A stretch of DNA of 64,000 bases, taken from positions 32,521-96,520 of the forward strand of contig NZ_WKCB01000013.1 of assembly GCF_021606685.1 (NCBI RefSeq), read 5' to 3'. Below the pieces are notes generated by a model. The model saw only the letters and a program-made list of their open reading frames with translations, was not told the DNA's origin and made no database searches. Position numbers and translations under genes: made by a program. Below are positions 1-10,042 of the stretch, piece after piece. Origin of the DNA: Pseudomonas syringae (GTDB taxonomy: Bacteria > Pseudomonadota > Gammaproteobacteria > Pseudomonadales > Pseudomonadaceae). The number at the start of each line of letters is the position of its first letter. Within the stretch, counting starts at the first letter, position 1.

Positions 1-440
1 TCGCGGAGCGCTGAAAAACCACATCTTGCCTGCCATTGGCAATCAGCCGGTCAGCCAGATCAAGCTGGAGCACATCACCGCGATCATCACCGAGTTGCGT
101 CGCCAGCGCACCATGGCCATGGCCCGGCGCGTGCGCACCCTCATCCGTGCCGTGCTGGGTTTCGCCGAAGGACGCGGCTGGGTGGAGCGTAACGTGGCGC
201 TCAGCAACATCGAGGAATTGAAGATCCGCCACGTGGTCACCAGCAACCCGGCGATCGAAAGGCCCGCCGACCTAGGCCGGCTTCTTCTGCGCTTGGATGA
301 CTGCAACGCCGGCAGCGTTGCCACCGCAATGCGTCTGCTGGTGATGTTACCCGTGCGCCCCGGCGAACTCGCCCAGATGCGCTGGGAAGATGTCGATCTG
401 GTCGGGGCGGATTGGCGATACGTGGTGAGCAAGACCGATA
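1..440 (+). pseudogene. Tyrosine integrase fragment, catalytic C-terminus lost
   Basis: The reading frame is open from the window edge and encodes the core-binding helices and the start of the catalytic domain of a phage-type tyrosine recombinase. The motif PVRPGELAQMRWEDVDL carries the first catalytic arginine. The H-x-x-R box and the tyrosine nucleophile are absent. Around 435-450 the sequence switches into iorA sequence in another frame, and the integrase frame then stops at 496. The N-terminus lies outside the window. It cannot be a working recombinase. It is unrelated in detail to the complete prophage integrase at 61005-62198. It is best read as the scar of a former island that inserted in or beside iorA and was partly deleted. 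Confidence 0.8.
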
Positions 441-728
441 ACCGCCGCCGAGGGCCGCAGGATCACCACGATCGAGGCGGCAACCAACGGCAGTGACCCG
501 GTCGGCACGGCGGTGCACGAGGCGTGGGTCAAACACGACGTGGCGCAATGCGGCTACTGCCAGAGCGGCCAGATCATGAGCGCGACAGCCTTTCTCAAGG
601 CCCAGCCCAAGGGCAAGCAGCCCACGGCGGCCGAGATCGACTCGGCGATGATGGGCAACATCTGTCGCTGTGGCACGTACGTGCGCATCCGCGCTGCGGT
701 GGCTGACGCCGCCAAAGCCCTCGCCTGA
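441..728 (+). pseudogene. iorA: iorA remnant, [2Fe-2S] subunit of IorAB dehydrogenase
   Basis: The frame that ends at 728 encodes the C-terminal half of the small iron-sulfur subunit of isoquinoline 1-oxidoreductase-type molybdenum hydroxylases. Both cysteine motifs of the second [2Fe-2S] domain are visible, CGYCQSG and CRCGTY. The N-terminal plant-ferredoxin-like domain with its CGxCxxC-type cluster is missing, because sequence upstream of about 441 belongs to an integrase fragment in a different frame. In intact loci this protein passes electrons from the molybdenum subunit. Only 13 bp separate it from iorB, as expected of an iorAB operon. GTG at 513 could start a 71-residue stub, but that would lack one cluster. 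I treat it as a pseudogene. Confidence 0.8.
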
Positions 729-741
729 CTGGAGCTGCCCC

Positions 742-2982
742 ATGCTGAACGATCTTTTTCCAGAGGAGCTGCCTCGCGTCCTGCAACATATGCTGGAGCG
801 CGATCAGGTCGACGGCCCTGCCACCTACGCGCGGCGAAGCTTTTTGAAGATGCTCGGGATCGGGGGCCTGGCCCTGGGCGCCTTTCCTCACCTGGCCCTG
901 GCACAGCAGGCTGGCGGCGCTGCGGTGGAGCCGTTGAAGCCGACGCAACAACCCAACGCTTTCGTACAGATCGCCGCCAATGGCGAAGTGACGGTGACCA
1001 TCAACCGGCTGGAATTCGGCCAGGGCGTACAGACCGGCTTGCCGATGATTCTTGCCGAGGAACTGGATGCCGACTGGAGCCTGGTGCGCAGTCGCAACGG
1101 CACCAGTGACCTGGCCTATCAGGACCCGCGCTTTGGCATGCACCTGACCGGCGGCTCCAACTCCATCAAGAACAGCTACACCCAGTACCGCGAACTCGGT
1201 GCCCGTGCCCGCGCGATGCTGCTGGCCGCTGCGGCAGCGCGCTGGAACGTCGACGTGGCCCGTTTGAGTACGCGCGCCGGCCACGTGCTCGGCCCCGGCG
1301 GCCGCACCGCCAGCTACGGCGAACTGGCCGAGGCCGCGATGGCAATGCCGGTGCCGGAACAGGTCAGCCTCAAGGACCCCAAGGATTTTCGCATCATTGG
1401 CCAGGCCACGACGCGCATCGATGCCAAGGCCAAGAGCAGCGGCCAGCAGGATTTCGGGATTGACATGCGCCTGCCCGAGCAACTCACCGCCGTGGTCGCG
1501 CGCCCGCCGGTCTTCGGCGCCAGGCTGGCGACGCTGGATGACCGCGCAGCACGCGCGATCCGTGGAGTAAAGGCGGTCTATCGCGTGCCGCTTGATGGCG
1601 GGGCTGAAGGCGTGGCAGTCGTGGCTGAAGGCTATTGGCAGGCCAAGCAGGGGCGTGATGCGCTCAACGTCCAGTGGGATACGGCGGCAGTGGAAAAGGT
1701 CGACAGCGAGCAGCAACTGGCCGACTACAAAGCCTTGGCCGGGCGCCCTGGCCCCCGCCATTTCGATGCGGATATGACGCCGCTGGCAACGGCGCCGCAT
1801 ACCCTCGAAGCTGAGTTCGTGTTTCCGTACCTGGCCCATGCCCCGATGGAACCGCTGAACTGCACCGTCCAGCTGTCCCAGGGCCGCGCCGAGTTATGGG
1901 TCGGTACGCAGTTTGCCGGTGCCGACAACGCGGCGGCCGCACGCGTGCTGAGCCTCAAACCCGAGCAGGTTCAGATCAACGTGCAGACGGCCGGCGGCGG
2001 TTTTGGCCGGCGCGGTATCGCCACCTGCGACATTGTGGTGTTGGCCTGTGAAGTGGCCAAGGGGGCACGAACAGCGGGATTAAACGTCCCCGTGCGCACC
2101 GTGTGGAGCCGCGAAGACGACATCAAGGGCGGCTACTACCGCCCCATGCACCTGCACCGCGCGCGCATCGGTTTCGACGCCAGCGGCAACGTCCTGGCCT
2201 GGGACCACGTGCTGGTCGGGCAGTCGATTGTGACGGGCACCATGTTCGGCGGGCGGGTCAAGAATGGCATTGACCCCACCGCCACCGAAGGCCTGCGTGA
2301 GCCTTATCCGATTCCGATGCGCCTGACGGTGCATCACCCCAAGCTCAACGTGCCCGTGCTGTGGTGGCGCAGTGTGGGTTCCACCCATACCGCGTTCGTG
2401 ATGGAAACCTTGATTGATGAAATTGCCCGCGCCACCCGGCAGGATCCCGTGGCTTACCGGCTGAAACTGTTTGCCGACAAAAGCCCGCGCCATAGCGCGG
2501 CGCTGCAATTGGCAGTCGACAAGAGTGAGTACGGCAAGCGCCAACTGCCGGCGGGTCGCGCCTGGGGTGTGGCGGTGCATGAGTCGTTCAGTTCGGTCGT
2601 CGCCTATGTCGTCGAAGCTTCGGTACAGGACGGCCGTGCGGTGTTGCACCAGGTGACCGCAGGCGTGCATTGCAACCTGGTGGTCAACCCTCGCAGCGTC
2701 GAAGCCCAGGTACAGGGCGCAGCGTTGATGGGCCTGTCGATGTGCCTGCCGGGCGGCGCCATAACCCTCAAGGACGGGGTGGTGCAGCAAAGCAATTTTG
2801 CCGATTTCAGCGTGCCGCGTATCGCCGACATGCCGCAGTTTTCGGTGCACACCGTGCCGAGTGCGGAGCCGCCCACCGGCATGGGCGAACCTGGCCTGCC
2901 GCCGCTGGCGCCGGCGTTCGCCAACGCCATTGCGCAGATCACCGGCAAGCCTGTGCGTGAATTGCCCTTCAAGCTCGCCTGA
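742..2982 (+). CDS. iorB: IorB-like molybdopterin-binding aldehyde/xanthine dehydrogenase subunit
   Basis: The 746-residue protein is the large subunit of the IorAB (xanthine oxidase) family, which hydroxylates N-heterocycles or aldehydes at a molybdenum centre. A twin-arginine motif ARRSFLKMLG at residues 30-39 followed by a hydrophobic stretch suggests Tat export of the folded holoenzyme. The cofactor motif GGGFGRR lies mid-protein, and a PTGMGEPGLPP motif near the C-terminus carries the glutamate expected of the active-site base. ATG 742 is preferred to the upstream frame opening because it gives the normal family N-terminus. The partner iorA is truncated immediately upstream, so this subunit may be orphaned. 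xdhC at 11.5 kb could supply maturation. The substrate cannot be predicted. Confidence 0.85.
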   Translation: MLNDLFPEELPRVLQHMLERDQVDGPATYARRSFLKMLGIGGLALGAFPHLALAQQAGGAAVEPLKPTQQPNAFVQIAANGEVTVTINRLEFGQGVQTGLPMILAEELDADWSLVRSRNGTSDLAYQDPRFGMHLTGGSNSIKNSYTQYRELGARARAMLLAAAAARWNVDVARLSTRAGHVLGPGGRTASYGELAEAAMAMPVPEQVSLKDPKDFRIIGQATTRIDAKAKSSGQQDFGIDMRLPEQLTAVVARPPVFGARLATLDDRAARAIRGVKAVYRVPLDGGAEGVAVVAEGYWQAKQGRDALNVQWDTAAVEKVDSEQQLADYKALAGRPGPRHFDADMTPLATAPHTLEAEFVFPYLAHAPMEPLNCTVQLSQGRAELWVGTQFAGADNAAAARVLSLKPEQVQINVQTAGGGFGRRGIATCDIVVLACEVAKGARTAGLNVPVRTVWSREDDIKGGYYRPMHLHRARIGFDASGNVLAWDHVLVGQSIVTGTMFGGRVKNGIDPTATEGLREPYPIPMRLTVHHPKLNVPVLWWRSVGSTHTAFVMETLIDEIARATRQDPVAYRLKLFADKSPRHSAALQLAVDKSEYGKRQLPAGRAWGVAVHESFSSVVAYVVEASVQDGRAVLHQVTAGVHCNLVVNPRSVEAQVQGAALMGLSMCLPGGAITLKDGVVQQSNFADFSVPRIADMPQFSVHTVPSAEPPTGMGEPGLPPLAPAFANAIAQITGKPVRELPFKLA

Positions 2983-2987
2983 ACCAC

Positions 2988-3015
2988 GCGGTGCAGCCCG
3001 CTGCACCGCTTTTTT
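2988..3015 (+). terminator. Rho-independent terminator after iorB
   Basis: A perfect 9-bp stem (2988-2996 with 3001-3009, GCGGTGCAG/CTGCACCGC), a four-base loop and a run of six T follow the iorB stop by 5 bases. It lies before the cytochrome gene, so the cytochrome is probably read through at reduced level or has its own promoter. Confidence 0.85.
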
Positions 3016-3036
3016 GATTGATGAGAGAGACGCCAA

Positions 3037-3390
3037 TTGAACCAATACCTGAAATTACCGCGGATGCCCCGGGCGCCCCTGCTGGCCTACAGCGCCCTGC
3101 TGGCGGCGGCACTGGGCACACTCACCAGCGAGGCTGTAGCGAGCCAGGCACTGGTCCAGCGTTACGCTTGCGTGGGCTGTCATCAAGCCAATGCACAGGT
3201 CGTGGGGCCCTCCTGGACGGGTATCGCGCAAAAGTACGCGGGCAGCGACACCACGGCCGAGCAACTGGCAGCCAGCATCAAGGCCGGTGGCACCGGCAAA
3301 TGGGGGCCGATGCCGATGCCGCCACAAGCGCAGGTGTCCGACGCCGATGCGCAGTCAATCGCCCAATGGTTGCTGGACGGCGCGCAATAA
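3037..3390 (+). CDS. Small secreted class I c-type cytochrome
   Basis: The 117-residue protein has an N-terminal hydrophobic segment (about residues 13-36, ending A-V-A-S-Q) consistent with a Sec signal peptide. A single haem-attachment site CVGCH lies at residues 45-49. A GPMPMPP segment near residue 90 can supply the axial methionine. It resembles the short monohaem cytochrome domains that receive electrons from periplasmic IorAB-type dehydrogenases, which fits its place just after iorB. The TTG start at 3037 has a GAGAGA sequence upstream. ATG 3064 is an in-frame alternative with a shorter leader. Its stop lies 5 bp from the convergent stop of the next gene, with no terminator between. Confidence 0.8.
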   Translation: MNQYLKLPRMPRAPLLAYSALLAAALGTLTSEAVASQALVQRYACVGCHQANAQVVGPSWTGIAQKYAGSDTTAEQLAASIKAGGTGKWGPMPMPPQAQVSDADAQSIAQWLLDGAQ

Positions 3391-3395
3391 TTGGC

Positions 3396-4679
3396 CTATT
3401 CGGCATCAGTTGATACTGATGCCTTGGCCGCCATCTGTCGCTGACGGTTTGCCAACCAATAGCACACACCGCACCAAAAGCCGGCAACCGGCACAATCAA
3501 CACGGCGACAACGCCAAACCCTGCGCCCGCTGCAGCCAACCCGACCGAAAGCCACCCGCTGAGCGCATCGCCACCGCGATACACCAGGGTCTCGATGACA
3601 TTTTTGGCCTTGTACTTTTCCTCGCGGCTGACGACGGTCCAGAGCACTTCGCGCGCCGGGCGCACCACCGAAAATTCAATCGCGCGACGCAGGCCCTGCG
3701 CCAACGCCACCGTTACCGGCACGGGTGCCAACGCCATCGCAGTGAATGCCACCAGCGTCACCACGGGCAGCGCCACCAGTGCACCGCCGACGCCGACCCG
3801 GCGTATCAGCGGCGCCGTGAGCAAGAGTTGAAAGGTTAAGGTCAACGCCGAAACGATAAGATCGATGAGCGCAAAAAACCGCGTTCTGCTGGCCACATCC
3901 GCGTAGCTCCCAGCGACTATCCGACCCTGCTCGAAGTACAAAAAAGTCGCCGCCGTGGTGTGCAGGAGCATGAACAGCACCAGCCCCAGCAGGTAGGGTG
4001 AACGAGCAATCAGCGTGAGGCCGGCGAGCATGCTGCCGCCCATCCGGCGCTGCCCTTGCGCGACGCTGCGCGCTTGCGCATCGGTGCGTGACAACAATGC
4101 CCGATAGCAACGCACCGCCAGTTCCAGCAGCAGTGCTGCCGCCAGTGTCAGTGCAATCGGCCCGAGCCGGGTGGCCAGGGTCGCGGCCAACAGCGGGCCG
4201 ATGAAGGTCCCCAACGTCCCACCCGCCGCAATAAAGCCAAACAAACGCACGCCTTGTTCGCTGGAAAAACGGTCGACCAGCACGCTCCAGAAAATCGACA
4301 CGATGAACAGGTTGTAGACGCTGATCCACACGAAAAACACCTGGCCGACCTGCACAGGCGCGACCTTTGCGGCAATCAACACACCGAACACCAGCATGGT
4401 GGCGGCCACGAATCGATAGATCAGCGGGATAAACCGCGTCGCCGGCAGCCGAGAAACCAACGCGCCGAACAGCGGAACCATCAGCAGCATGACCACAAAA
4501 GTCGCGGTGAACAGCCACTGCAATTTGTCTGCGCCGCCTTCCAGGCCCAGTGCGTCACGCAACGGCCGCACCAGGTAGTAGCTCGCCAGCACGCAGAAAT
4601 GAAAGGCAAACCCCAGCACCAGCGCGGTTCTTTCCGCCGGTAGTACGTGCGCCCACTTGAGCGTGCCCGCAGGCGTCAT
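3396..4679 (-). CDS. Polytopic transporter, NTP/NDP-exchanger-like MFS protein
   Basis: A 427-residue integral membrane protein with about twelve hydrophobic segments. Features include YYLVRPLRDALG near the N-terminus and EVLWTVVSREEKYKAKNVIET near the C-terminus, which I associate with bacterial relatives of the ATP/ADP translocase group often named NTP/NDP exchange transporters. A nucleotide substrate is not demonstrated in such free-living bacteria. The start is ATG 4679, whose codon overlaps the stop of the upstream gene (ATGA), so the two are translationally coupled. A longer frame upstream lies inside that gene and is rejected. A generic MFS permease remains possible. Confidence 0.65.
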   Translation of the reverse strand: MTPAGTLKWAHVLPAERTALVLGFAFHFCVLASYYLVRPLRDALGLEGGADKLQWLFTATFVVMLLMVPLFGALVSRLPATRFIPLIYRFVAATMLVFGVLIAAKVAPVQVGQVFFVWISVYNLFIVSIFWSVLVDRFSSEQGVRLFGFIAAGGTLGTFIGPLLAATLATRLGPIALTLAAALLLELAVRCYRALLSRTDAQARSVAQGQRRMGGSMLAGLTLIARSPYLLGLVLFMLLHTTAATFLYFEQGRIVAGSYADVASRTRFFALIDLIVSALTLTFQLLLTAPLIRRVGVGGALVALPVVTLVAFTAMALAPVPVTVALAQGLRRAIEFSVVRPAREVLWTVVSREEKYKAKNVIETLVYRGGDALSGWLSVGLAAAGAGFGVVAVLIVPVAGFWCGVCYWLANRQRQMAAKASVSTDAE

Positions 4680-5032
4680 TGCGCCCCACCTTGGGCCGCT
4701 GGTGCTGCACACACCTGCGCCACCGCATTGAAGGTGCTGAAAAACAGCGCGCTGGCGTGATGCTGGCGTGCCAGATCAAACAGATCGGGCTCAACCGTTT
4801 GGGCGCGTTCAATCGCCAGCTCGCTGTATCGCTTGGAGGGCCACAACAGTTGCATCAGCACCCGGTCGCCGGCCTCGCTGACGTGCACCTGCGCGCTGAT
4901 GAACCCTGGGCAGTGACAGGTAAAGCGCTCGACGCGTGCGATCAGCGCCGTCACCAGCGCCTGCACATGCAGGGGGTCGACCACAAACTCAACGAACTGG
5001 CTGAACGGGGTGGCGCGGTCAGGCAAACGCAT
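4676..5032 (-). CDS. Small antibiotic-biosynthesis-monooxygenase-like protein
   Basis: A 118-residue protein with the layout of a dimeric alpha-beta barrel of the ABM/quinol monooxygenase type: PLHVQALVTALIARVERF, then HCPGFISAQVHVSEAGDRVLM, then an aromatic-rich LLWPSKRYSE segment. Such domains oxidise quinols or degrade haem, but no substrate can be read here. ATG 5032 is chosen because GGAGGAC lies 8 bases upstream; the longer TTG frame would run through that ribosome-binding site. Its stop overlaps the start of the transporter gene, giving a two-gene unit. Confidence 0.6.
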   Translation of the reverse strand: MRLPDRATPFSQFVEFVVDPLHVQALVTALIARVERFTCHCPGFISAQVHVSEAGDRVLMQLLWPSKRYSELAIERAQTVEPDLFDLARQHHASALFFSTFNAVAQVCAAPAAQGGAQ

Positions 5033-5162
5033 GAGTGTCCTCCACAAAAGCGCACGTGACGCTTATCGATTGGGTAAGTCCTCACCAGTATGCTGTGCCC
5101 CCGGCACGCCACGGTTGCCTGATCGACGCAATTGCTTGCCCGATCCGACGTGGCGAAAACGC

Positions 5163-5193
5163 AAAAAAGTCCACACCCGCAAGGGCGTGGACT
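5163..5193 (-). terminator. Terminator of the SnoaL-like gene
   Basis: Read on the minus strand, the arms AGTCCAC and GTGGACT with GC-rich inner pairs enclose a TTGC loop and are followed by six T. It lies 15 bases after the stop of the gene ending at 5208. Confidence 0.8.
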
Positions 5194-5207
5194 GTTTGAA
5201 CCCGCGG

Positions 5208-5726
5208 TTACTGCTTGGCGTGTTTGACCTGCACTTCAGGCATCGCCGAGGAATGGTGGTTGAGGATTTTCCACTCCTCGCCAACCTTTTCGTAGACGAA
5301 GGTGTAGCGTGCCTGAACGTGGCGGATCTTGCCGGTCGCCTCGGTCAGCGTGAAGGTGTAGACCCCGCTGTCCATTGCCACGTTGGTCCCCAGCTGGCGG
5401 ATCTCTCGGTAGTTGATCTGGCCGACCGGCTTGAGCACCAGGAAGTGATCGAAGTAGTCCGTGATTTGCGCCGGCGTGCTGCGCACCTGGTTGGACACGG
5501 TCGGTTGCAACACCGCGCCCGGCGCATACAAGTCGACCACGGCCTTGACGTTACCGGTCTGCAACGCGCTGTTCCAGCGATCAAACAACCCGGCAATCTC
5601 GCGGTCTTTCACATTGGCAGGCGCCTGGGCGACTTCGCGGTAGACATAGGGTGATGTCTCGGCAGCCTGCACAAAGGGGGCGCTCAAGGCGAAAATCACG
5701 GCGATCGACACGGTTTTGACGTTCAT
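5208..5726 (-). CDS. Secreted SgcJ/EcaC-type (SnoaL-like) protein
   Basis: The 172-residue product begins with a clear signal peptide (MNVKTVSIAVIFALSAPFVQAAE). It continues as a SnoaL/NTF2-like cone fold: FDRWNSALQTGNVKAVVDLYAP, then PAQITDYFDHFLVLKPVGQI, then HVQARYTFVYEKVGEEWKILNHHSS. The C-terminal KILNHHSSxMP motif is typical of DUF4440/SgcJ relatives, which bind small molecules in the periplasm without a fixed enzymatic role. ATG 5726 is chosen because AGGAG lies 7 bases upstream and the signal peptide begins there. It is a single-gene unit ended by the hairpin at 5163-5193. Confidence 0.7.
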   Translation of the reverse strand: MNVKTVSIAVIFALSAPFVQAAETSPYVYREVAQAPANVKDREIAGLFDRWNSALQTGNVKAVVDLYAPGAVLQPTVSNQVRSTPAQITDYFDHFLVLKPVGQINYREIRQLGTNVAMDSGVYTFTLTEATGKIRHVQARYTFVYEKVGEEWKILNHHSSAMPEVQVKHAKQ

Positions 5727-5892
5727 TGGGATGCTCCTGTATGGGTGAGCACACTGTGCCAATCGCCTGCCCGCTCGCCATCGGCCAACCGGAGCCATTT
5801 AACTATGCCATTTGGCAGATGGCGCCCAACCCGCTCAACAAGGTTTAATAACTGCCATCGCGCCCGCGAGCCTGAGACGCCGGAGCCCACGC

Positions 5893-7077
5893 ATGCAAAA
5901 CACGCCACACGATCCCGGTAGTGCCCTGGCTATCCGCGCGCACTATCGACAATCCGAAAGTCGCACCGCGCGTTTGCGCCTGCTGGTGGACACCGGGCAG
6001 GCGTTACCGCAACTGGCGCCTGACGCGATGCGCGAACGCGTGCTGGCGCGGGCCAGCGCGTTTCTGGCGATGGACCACGGGCTGATTCAGGAGTGGGATG
6101 CCGAGGGGTGTGCCACCCTCACCGCGCGCCATGGCAGCCCGGATCGACTCGCCAGCCTTGGCGCCATCGCCGACCGCCGCCTACGCGCACCGTGCTGGCT
6201 GGAGCTGCCGGGAAGCGCGCTGCCCAGTGTGTTGCAAGTGCCCTTGCGCAGCGGCGACGGCGAGGCCTTTGGTGTACTGGTGCTGGGCAACAGTGTCAGC
6301 CTGCGAGCGCCAGACCATGAAGACAGTGAATCGCTGCAGTTGCTCGCCACGCTGCTGGCCGCGCACCTGGAAAACCAACGCTTGCTGAGCACCCTCAAAA
6401 CCCGCGACAGGACGCTGTCCGAGCTTGTCGACCGGTTGCTGCGGGCTCAGGAGGACGAGCGCAAACGCGTGGCCTACGACCTGCACGACGGCCTGGCGCA
6501 AACCCTCGCAGGGTTACATCAGCGCCTGCAAGGGTTCGCCGGCCGCTGCCCGACGCTGCCAGGCACGTTGAACGCAGACCTGCAGGCGATTCTGACCCTG
6601 GCCCAGCACTCGGTGGGTGAAGGCCGGCAGCTGATCGCCGGCCTGCGCCCGACGGTGCTGGATGATTTCGGCTTGTTCAAGGCGCTCGACAAAGAGGCCG
6701 ACCGCCTGCGCGAAGCCGCCGTCAGCGTGCAATGGACCACCGCCTACACAGGGCGCTTGCCCAGTCAGGTGGAAACCGCCTTGTTCAGAATCGGCCAGGA
6801 AGCCATCAACAACGTGCTCAAGCACGCACAGGCCAGCGCCGTGCAATTGGCCGTGGAACTGCACGACGGCCAGGCTTCGCTGCGCGTGAACGACAATGGC
6901 AAGGGCTTTGCCCTCGAGCAGCAACTCGACACCCAGGATGCCCAGCACCTGGGCCTCGCCACCATGCACGAGCGTGCCAGCCTGCTGGGCGGTGCCTTTA
7001 CCTGCGTCAGCGCGATCAAGTGCGGCACCCAACTGCACGCTCGCGTGCCGGCCCACCTGGATGGAACACCTCAATGA
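5893..7077 (+). CDS. GAF-domain NarL-family sensor histidine kinase
   Basis: The 394-residue protein has no membrane segment. Residues about 30-160 form a GAF-like sensory domain, followed by a coiled linker and a HisKA_3 dimerisation box, [18 protein letters not shown], whose phospho-acceptor is His198. The ATPase domain shows [10 protein letters not shown] (N box) and NDNGKGF plus GLATMHERA (G boxes). It should phosphorylate the adjacent NarL-type regulator. ATG 5893 is preferred to earlier in-frame starts because CGGAG precedes it and the upstream residues look non-coding. The stop overlaps the next start (ATGA). The signal is cytoplasmic and unknown. Confidence 0.85.
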   Translation: MQNTPHDPGSALAIRAHYRQSESRTARLRLLVDTGQALPQLAPDAMRERVLARASAFLAMDHGLIQEWDAEGCATLTARHGSPDRLASLGAIADRRLRAPCWLELPGSALPSVLQVPLRSGDGEAFGVLVLGNSVSLRAPDHEDSESLQLLATLLAAHLENQRLLSTLKTRDRTLSELVDRLLRAQEDERKRVAYDLHDGLAQTLAGLHQRLQGFAGRCPTLPGTLNADLQAILTLAQHSVGEGRQLIAGLRPTVLDDFGLFKALDKEADRLREAAVSVQWTTAYTGRLPSQVETALFRIGQEAINNVLKHAQASAVQLAVELHDGQASLRVNDNGKGFALEQQLDTQDAQHLGLATMHERASLLGGAFTCVSAIKCGTQLHARVPAHLDGTPQ

Positions 7078-7727
7078 GCCCACTCTTGCGCCTGGTGCTG
7101 GCGGATGATCATGAAGTCACGCGCACCGGGTTTGTCGCGTTGCTGGCCGGTCACCCGCAATTTGAAGTGGTCGGCCAGGCGCGTGATGGCCAACAAGCGG
7201 TGGAACTGTGCGAACAGTTACTGCCCGACATCGTCATCCTCGATATCCGTATGCCGGTGCTCAACGGCCTCGGCGCCGCCCGCCTGCTGCAACAGCGCCT
7301 GCCGGCGGTCAAGGTGGTGATTTTCACCATGGATGACAGCCCCGACCACCTGGAAGCCGCGATGAATGCCGGGGCGGTCGGTTACCTGCTCAAAGACGCC
7401 AGCCGCAACGAGGTGATCGAGGCGTTGCAACGGGTCGCCGCCGGTGAGGAAGCGCTCAACAGTGCGGTGAGCGCTCGCCTGCTGCGCCGCATGACCGAGC
7501 GCAACGCCAATGGCGCAGCGGCGACGGAAAACCTGACCCCACGCGAGCGTCAGGTGCTCGGGCTTGTCGCCAACGGCATGAGCAACCGGGAAATCGGTGA
7601 ACGCCTGGGCATTACCACCGGCACCGCAAAAGCCCATGTCGAACGGGTGATCGGCAAGCTCGGTGCAGCCGACCGCACCCAGGCTGCCGTGCGCGGTATC
7701 GCGTTGGGCCTGGTGACGCAACCATGA
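7074..7727 (+). CDS. NarL/FixJ-family response regulator
   Basis: A 217-residue transcription regulator. The receiver domain occupies residues about 5-120, with acidic residues DDH near the start, phospho-acceptor Asp57 in [12 protein letters not shown] and the conserved lysine in LLKDAS. The LuxR-type DNA-binding domain near residues 150-212 begins [22 protein letters not shown]. It overlaps the kinase upstream and the hybrid kinase downstream by ATGA on both sides, so all are probably co-translated. Its target promoters cannot be read from this window; autoregulation of the operon is possible. Confidence 0.9.
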   Translation: MSPLLRLVLADDHEVTRTGFVALLAGHPQFEVVGQARDGQQAVELCEQLLPDIVILDIRMPVLNGLGAARLLQQRLPAVKVVIFTMDDSPDHLEAAMNAGAVGYLLKDASRNEVIEALQRVAAGEEALNSAVSARLLRRMTERNANGAAATENLTPRERQVLGLVANGMSNREIGERLGITTGTAKAHVERVIGKLGAADRTQAAVRGIALGLVTQP

Positions 7728-10042
7728 GGCGCGTGTACGCCAGGCGGTGGGCGGACCTGCCCTTGCGCGGCAAGGCGCTGGTGGTGATTTCGCTGCCGCT
7801 GGTGGTGCTGTTGTTGTCCCTGGTGCTGATCTACATCACCGAACGGCAGACCGCCCGCGCCGAAGAAGACGTGCGCCGGGTATTGCGCGTACAAGGCGAT
7901 ATCCGCGCCGTGCACACGCTGCTGGCCGAAGCTGCCGCCAGCGTGCGCGGCTACCTGCTGACCCGCCACGAGGACTTCCTGCCCGGCTACCTCAACGCCA
8001 AGCCGCAGATTGAGTCAGCCCTGCGTCGACTCGACGGCGATGTTCGCGACCCACGGGTGCGTGAGCAACTCGCCTCGATCACGCCGCTGATCCACAGCAA
8101 AATCGATGGCCTGGAAGACATGCTCAGCGACCCGACGATTAGCCCCGAGTCGATTACCAGCACGCTGGTCAGCAACAAATACATCCTCGACGCCTTGCGT
8201 CAGCACATCGGCACCATGCTCACCCTTGAGGACTCGCTGCTCGCCGAACGCACCACGGCGGCCGCCGAAACACGCCAGCGGCTGCTGCTGTCCACCTGGC
8301 TGGCGGCGATCTGTGGGCTATTTGGGGCCATCGTCGCGGTGCTGTTTCTGTCCAAGGGAATCGTCGCGCGGGTGCAGCACGTGCAAGGCAACGCGCAACG
8401 CCTGGCCCTCGGCCAGCCACTGCAGCCGCAGCCGCCGGAAAACGACGAAATCGGCCAGTTGGGCACGCGCCTGGTGGAGGCCGGGGTGCTGCTGGCCGAG
8501 CGCGAACGCGCCCTGCGCGAGAACGAAGAGCGCTTGCGGCTGATCATCGACGGGGTCAAGGACTACGGGATCTTCGCCCTCGACAGCGCAGGCCATGTCA
8601 CCAGTTGGAACAACGGCGCCGAGCGGATCAAGGGCTACACCGAGCAGGAGATCCTCGGCCAGCACTTCTCGGTGTTTTACCTGCCGGAAGAATGCCCGCA
8701 ACACCCGGATATGGCGTTGCACGAAGCCACTCGCGATGGTGACTACACCGAAGAGGGCTGGCGTTGCCGCAAGGACGGTACGCGCTTCTGGGCCAGCGTG
8801 GTGATCACCGCGCAGTACGACAGCACCGGCGCACTGCGCGGTTTCTCGAAAATCACCCGCGACATCACCGACCGTCGCGCAGCGGAAATTGCCCTGGGCA
8901 CCGCCCGCGAGGAGGCCGAACGCGCCAGCCGGGCCAAGAGCGAGTTTCTCTCACGCATGAGCCACGAACTGCGCACCCCGCTCAACTCGATCCTGGGTTT
9001 TGCACAACTGCTGGACATGGACTCGCTGGCGGGGCAAAAACCCCAGGTCGGTCACATCCTGCGCGCCGGCCAGCACCTGCTGACGCTGATCAACGAAGTG
9101 TTGGACATTGCCAAGATCGAGGCGGGACGCTTGCCGTTGAACATCGAACCGATTGCCTTGGCGGGCACGTTGCGCGAAGCCCTGGCGCTGGTGTCACCCA
9201 TGGCCACCGACGCGGGCATTGAGTTGCAGGCGCTGCCTGCGCTGGCGGCGGATATCGGCATCGCGGCCGACCGCCAGCGCCTCACCCAGGTGCTGCTGAA
9301 CCTGCTGTCCAACGCCATTAAGTACAACAGGCCCCAGGGCCGGGTGAGCATTGAAGTCAAGGTCGAGGGGCAGCGTATCGGCGTGTCGGTGTGCGATACC
9401 GGCAAGGGCATCGCAGCTGACCACATCGGGCAACTGTTCAAGCCGTTCGAGCGCCTGGGGGCCGACCCGAACGTCGAAGGTAGCGGCCTGGGCCTGGCGC
9501 TGAGTAAAAGCCTGCTGGAAAAGATGCATGGCAAATTGAGTGTGCACAGCCAACACGGCAGCGGCTCACGCTTTACCCTGGAGCTGCCGTTTGTGCGCGT
9601 GCAGCCCAGCAGCGAGCCCGTCGCTGCCGCAGTCGACAGCACGCCAGCACGCCCTGCCCCCGCGATCCACGGCAAGGTGCTGTACATCGAAGACAACCTC
9701 TCCAGCCTGGCGTTGATCGAAACCTTGCTGCACCGCAGGCCGGGGATCAAGCTGCTTTCCAGCATGCAAGGCCAACTGGGCCTGGACCTCGCGGCACAGC
9801 ATGTGCCCCAGCTGATTCTGCTCGACGTGACACTGCCAGACATCGACGGCCTGGCCGTGCTGCAGCGTTTGCGCAAGTCTGCGATCACCCAGTTCACACC
9901 CGTGCTGATGATCACCGCCGACGCCAGCGAAGTCACCCGCCAGGCCCTGCAGGATGCGGGCGCGACAGCGATTTTGAATAAGCCGATTAACGTCCCCGCG
10001 TTTCTCGCCCACCTCGACCAGTACTTTCCGGAGCCTGTGTGA
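7724..10042 (+). CDS. Membrane hybrid histidine kinase (CHASE3-HAMP-PAS-HisKA-HATPase-REC)
   Basis: The 772-residue protein has two membrane helices (about residues 18-41 and 190-212) flanking a CHASE3-like periplasmic helical domain with [20 protein letters not shown] region, a PAS domain (about 265-390, with [20 protein letters not shown]) and HisKA follow, with His414 in [13 protein letters not shown]. The ATPase domain shows [16 protein letters not shown] and [14 protein letters not shown]. The C-terminal receiver has Asp701 in [13 protein letters not shown]. It starts on an ATG overlapping the previous stop and ends on a GTG shared with the next gene. It may pass phosphate to the stand-alone receiver encoded next. 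Confidence 0.9.
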   Translation: MRRVYARRWADLPLRGKALVVISLPLVVLLLSLVLIYITERQTARAEEDVRRVLRVQGDIRAVHTLLAEAAASVRGYLLTRHEDFLPGYLNAKPQIESALRRLDGDVRDPRVREQLASITPLIHSKIDGLEDMLSDPTISPESITSTLVSNKYILDALRQHIGTMLTLEDSLLAERTTAAAETRQRLLLSTWLAAICGLFGAIVAVLFLSKGIVARVQHVQGNAQRLALGQPLQPQPPENDEIGQLGTRLVEAGVLLAERERALRENEERLRLIIDGVKDYGIFALDSAGHVTSWNNGAERIKGYTEQEILGQHFSVFYLPEECPQHPDMALHEATRDGDYTEEGWRCRKDGTRFWASVVITAQYDSTGALRGFSKITRDITDRRAAEIALGTAREEAERASRAKSEFLSRMSHELRTPLNSILGFAQLLDMDSLAGQKPQVGHILRAGQHLLTLINEVLDIAKIEAGRLPLNIEPIALAGTLREALALVSPMATDAGIELQALPALAADIGIAADRQRLTQVLLNLLSNAIKYNRPQGRVSIEVKVEGQRIGVSVCDTGKGIAADHIGQLFKPFERLGADPNVEGSGLGLALSKSLLEKMHGKLSVHSQHGSGSRFTLELPFVRVQPSSEPVAAAVDSTPARPAPAIHGKVLYIEDNLSSLALIETLLHRRPGIKLLSSMQGQLGLDLAAQHVPQLILLDVTLPDIDGLAVLQRLRKSAITQFTPVLMITADASEVTRQALQDAGATAILNKPINVPAFLAHLDQYFPEPV

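Noticed and set aside
237..743. Long minus-strand frames opposite the integrase/iorA remnants and iorB
   Set aside because: They mirror high-GC third-position bias of the plus-strand genes, have no ribosome-binding sites and contain arginine-rich non-protein-like sequence. The same holds for most long antisense frames in the window.
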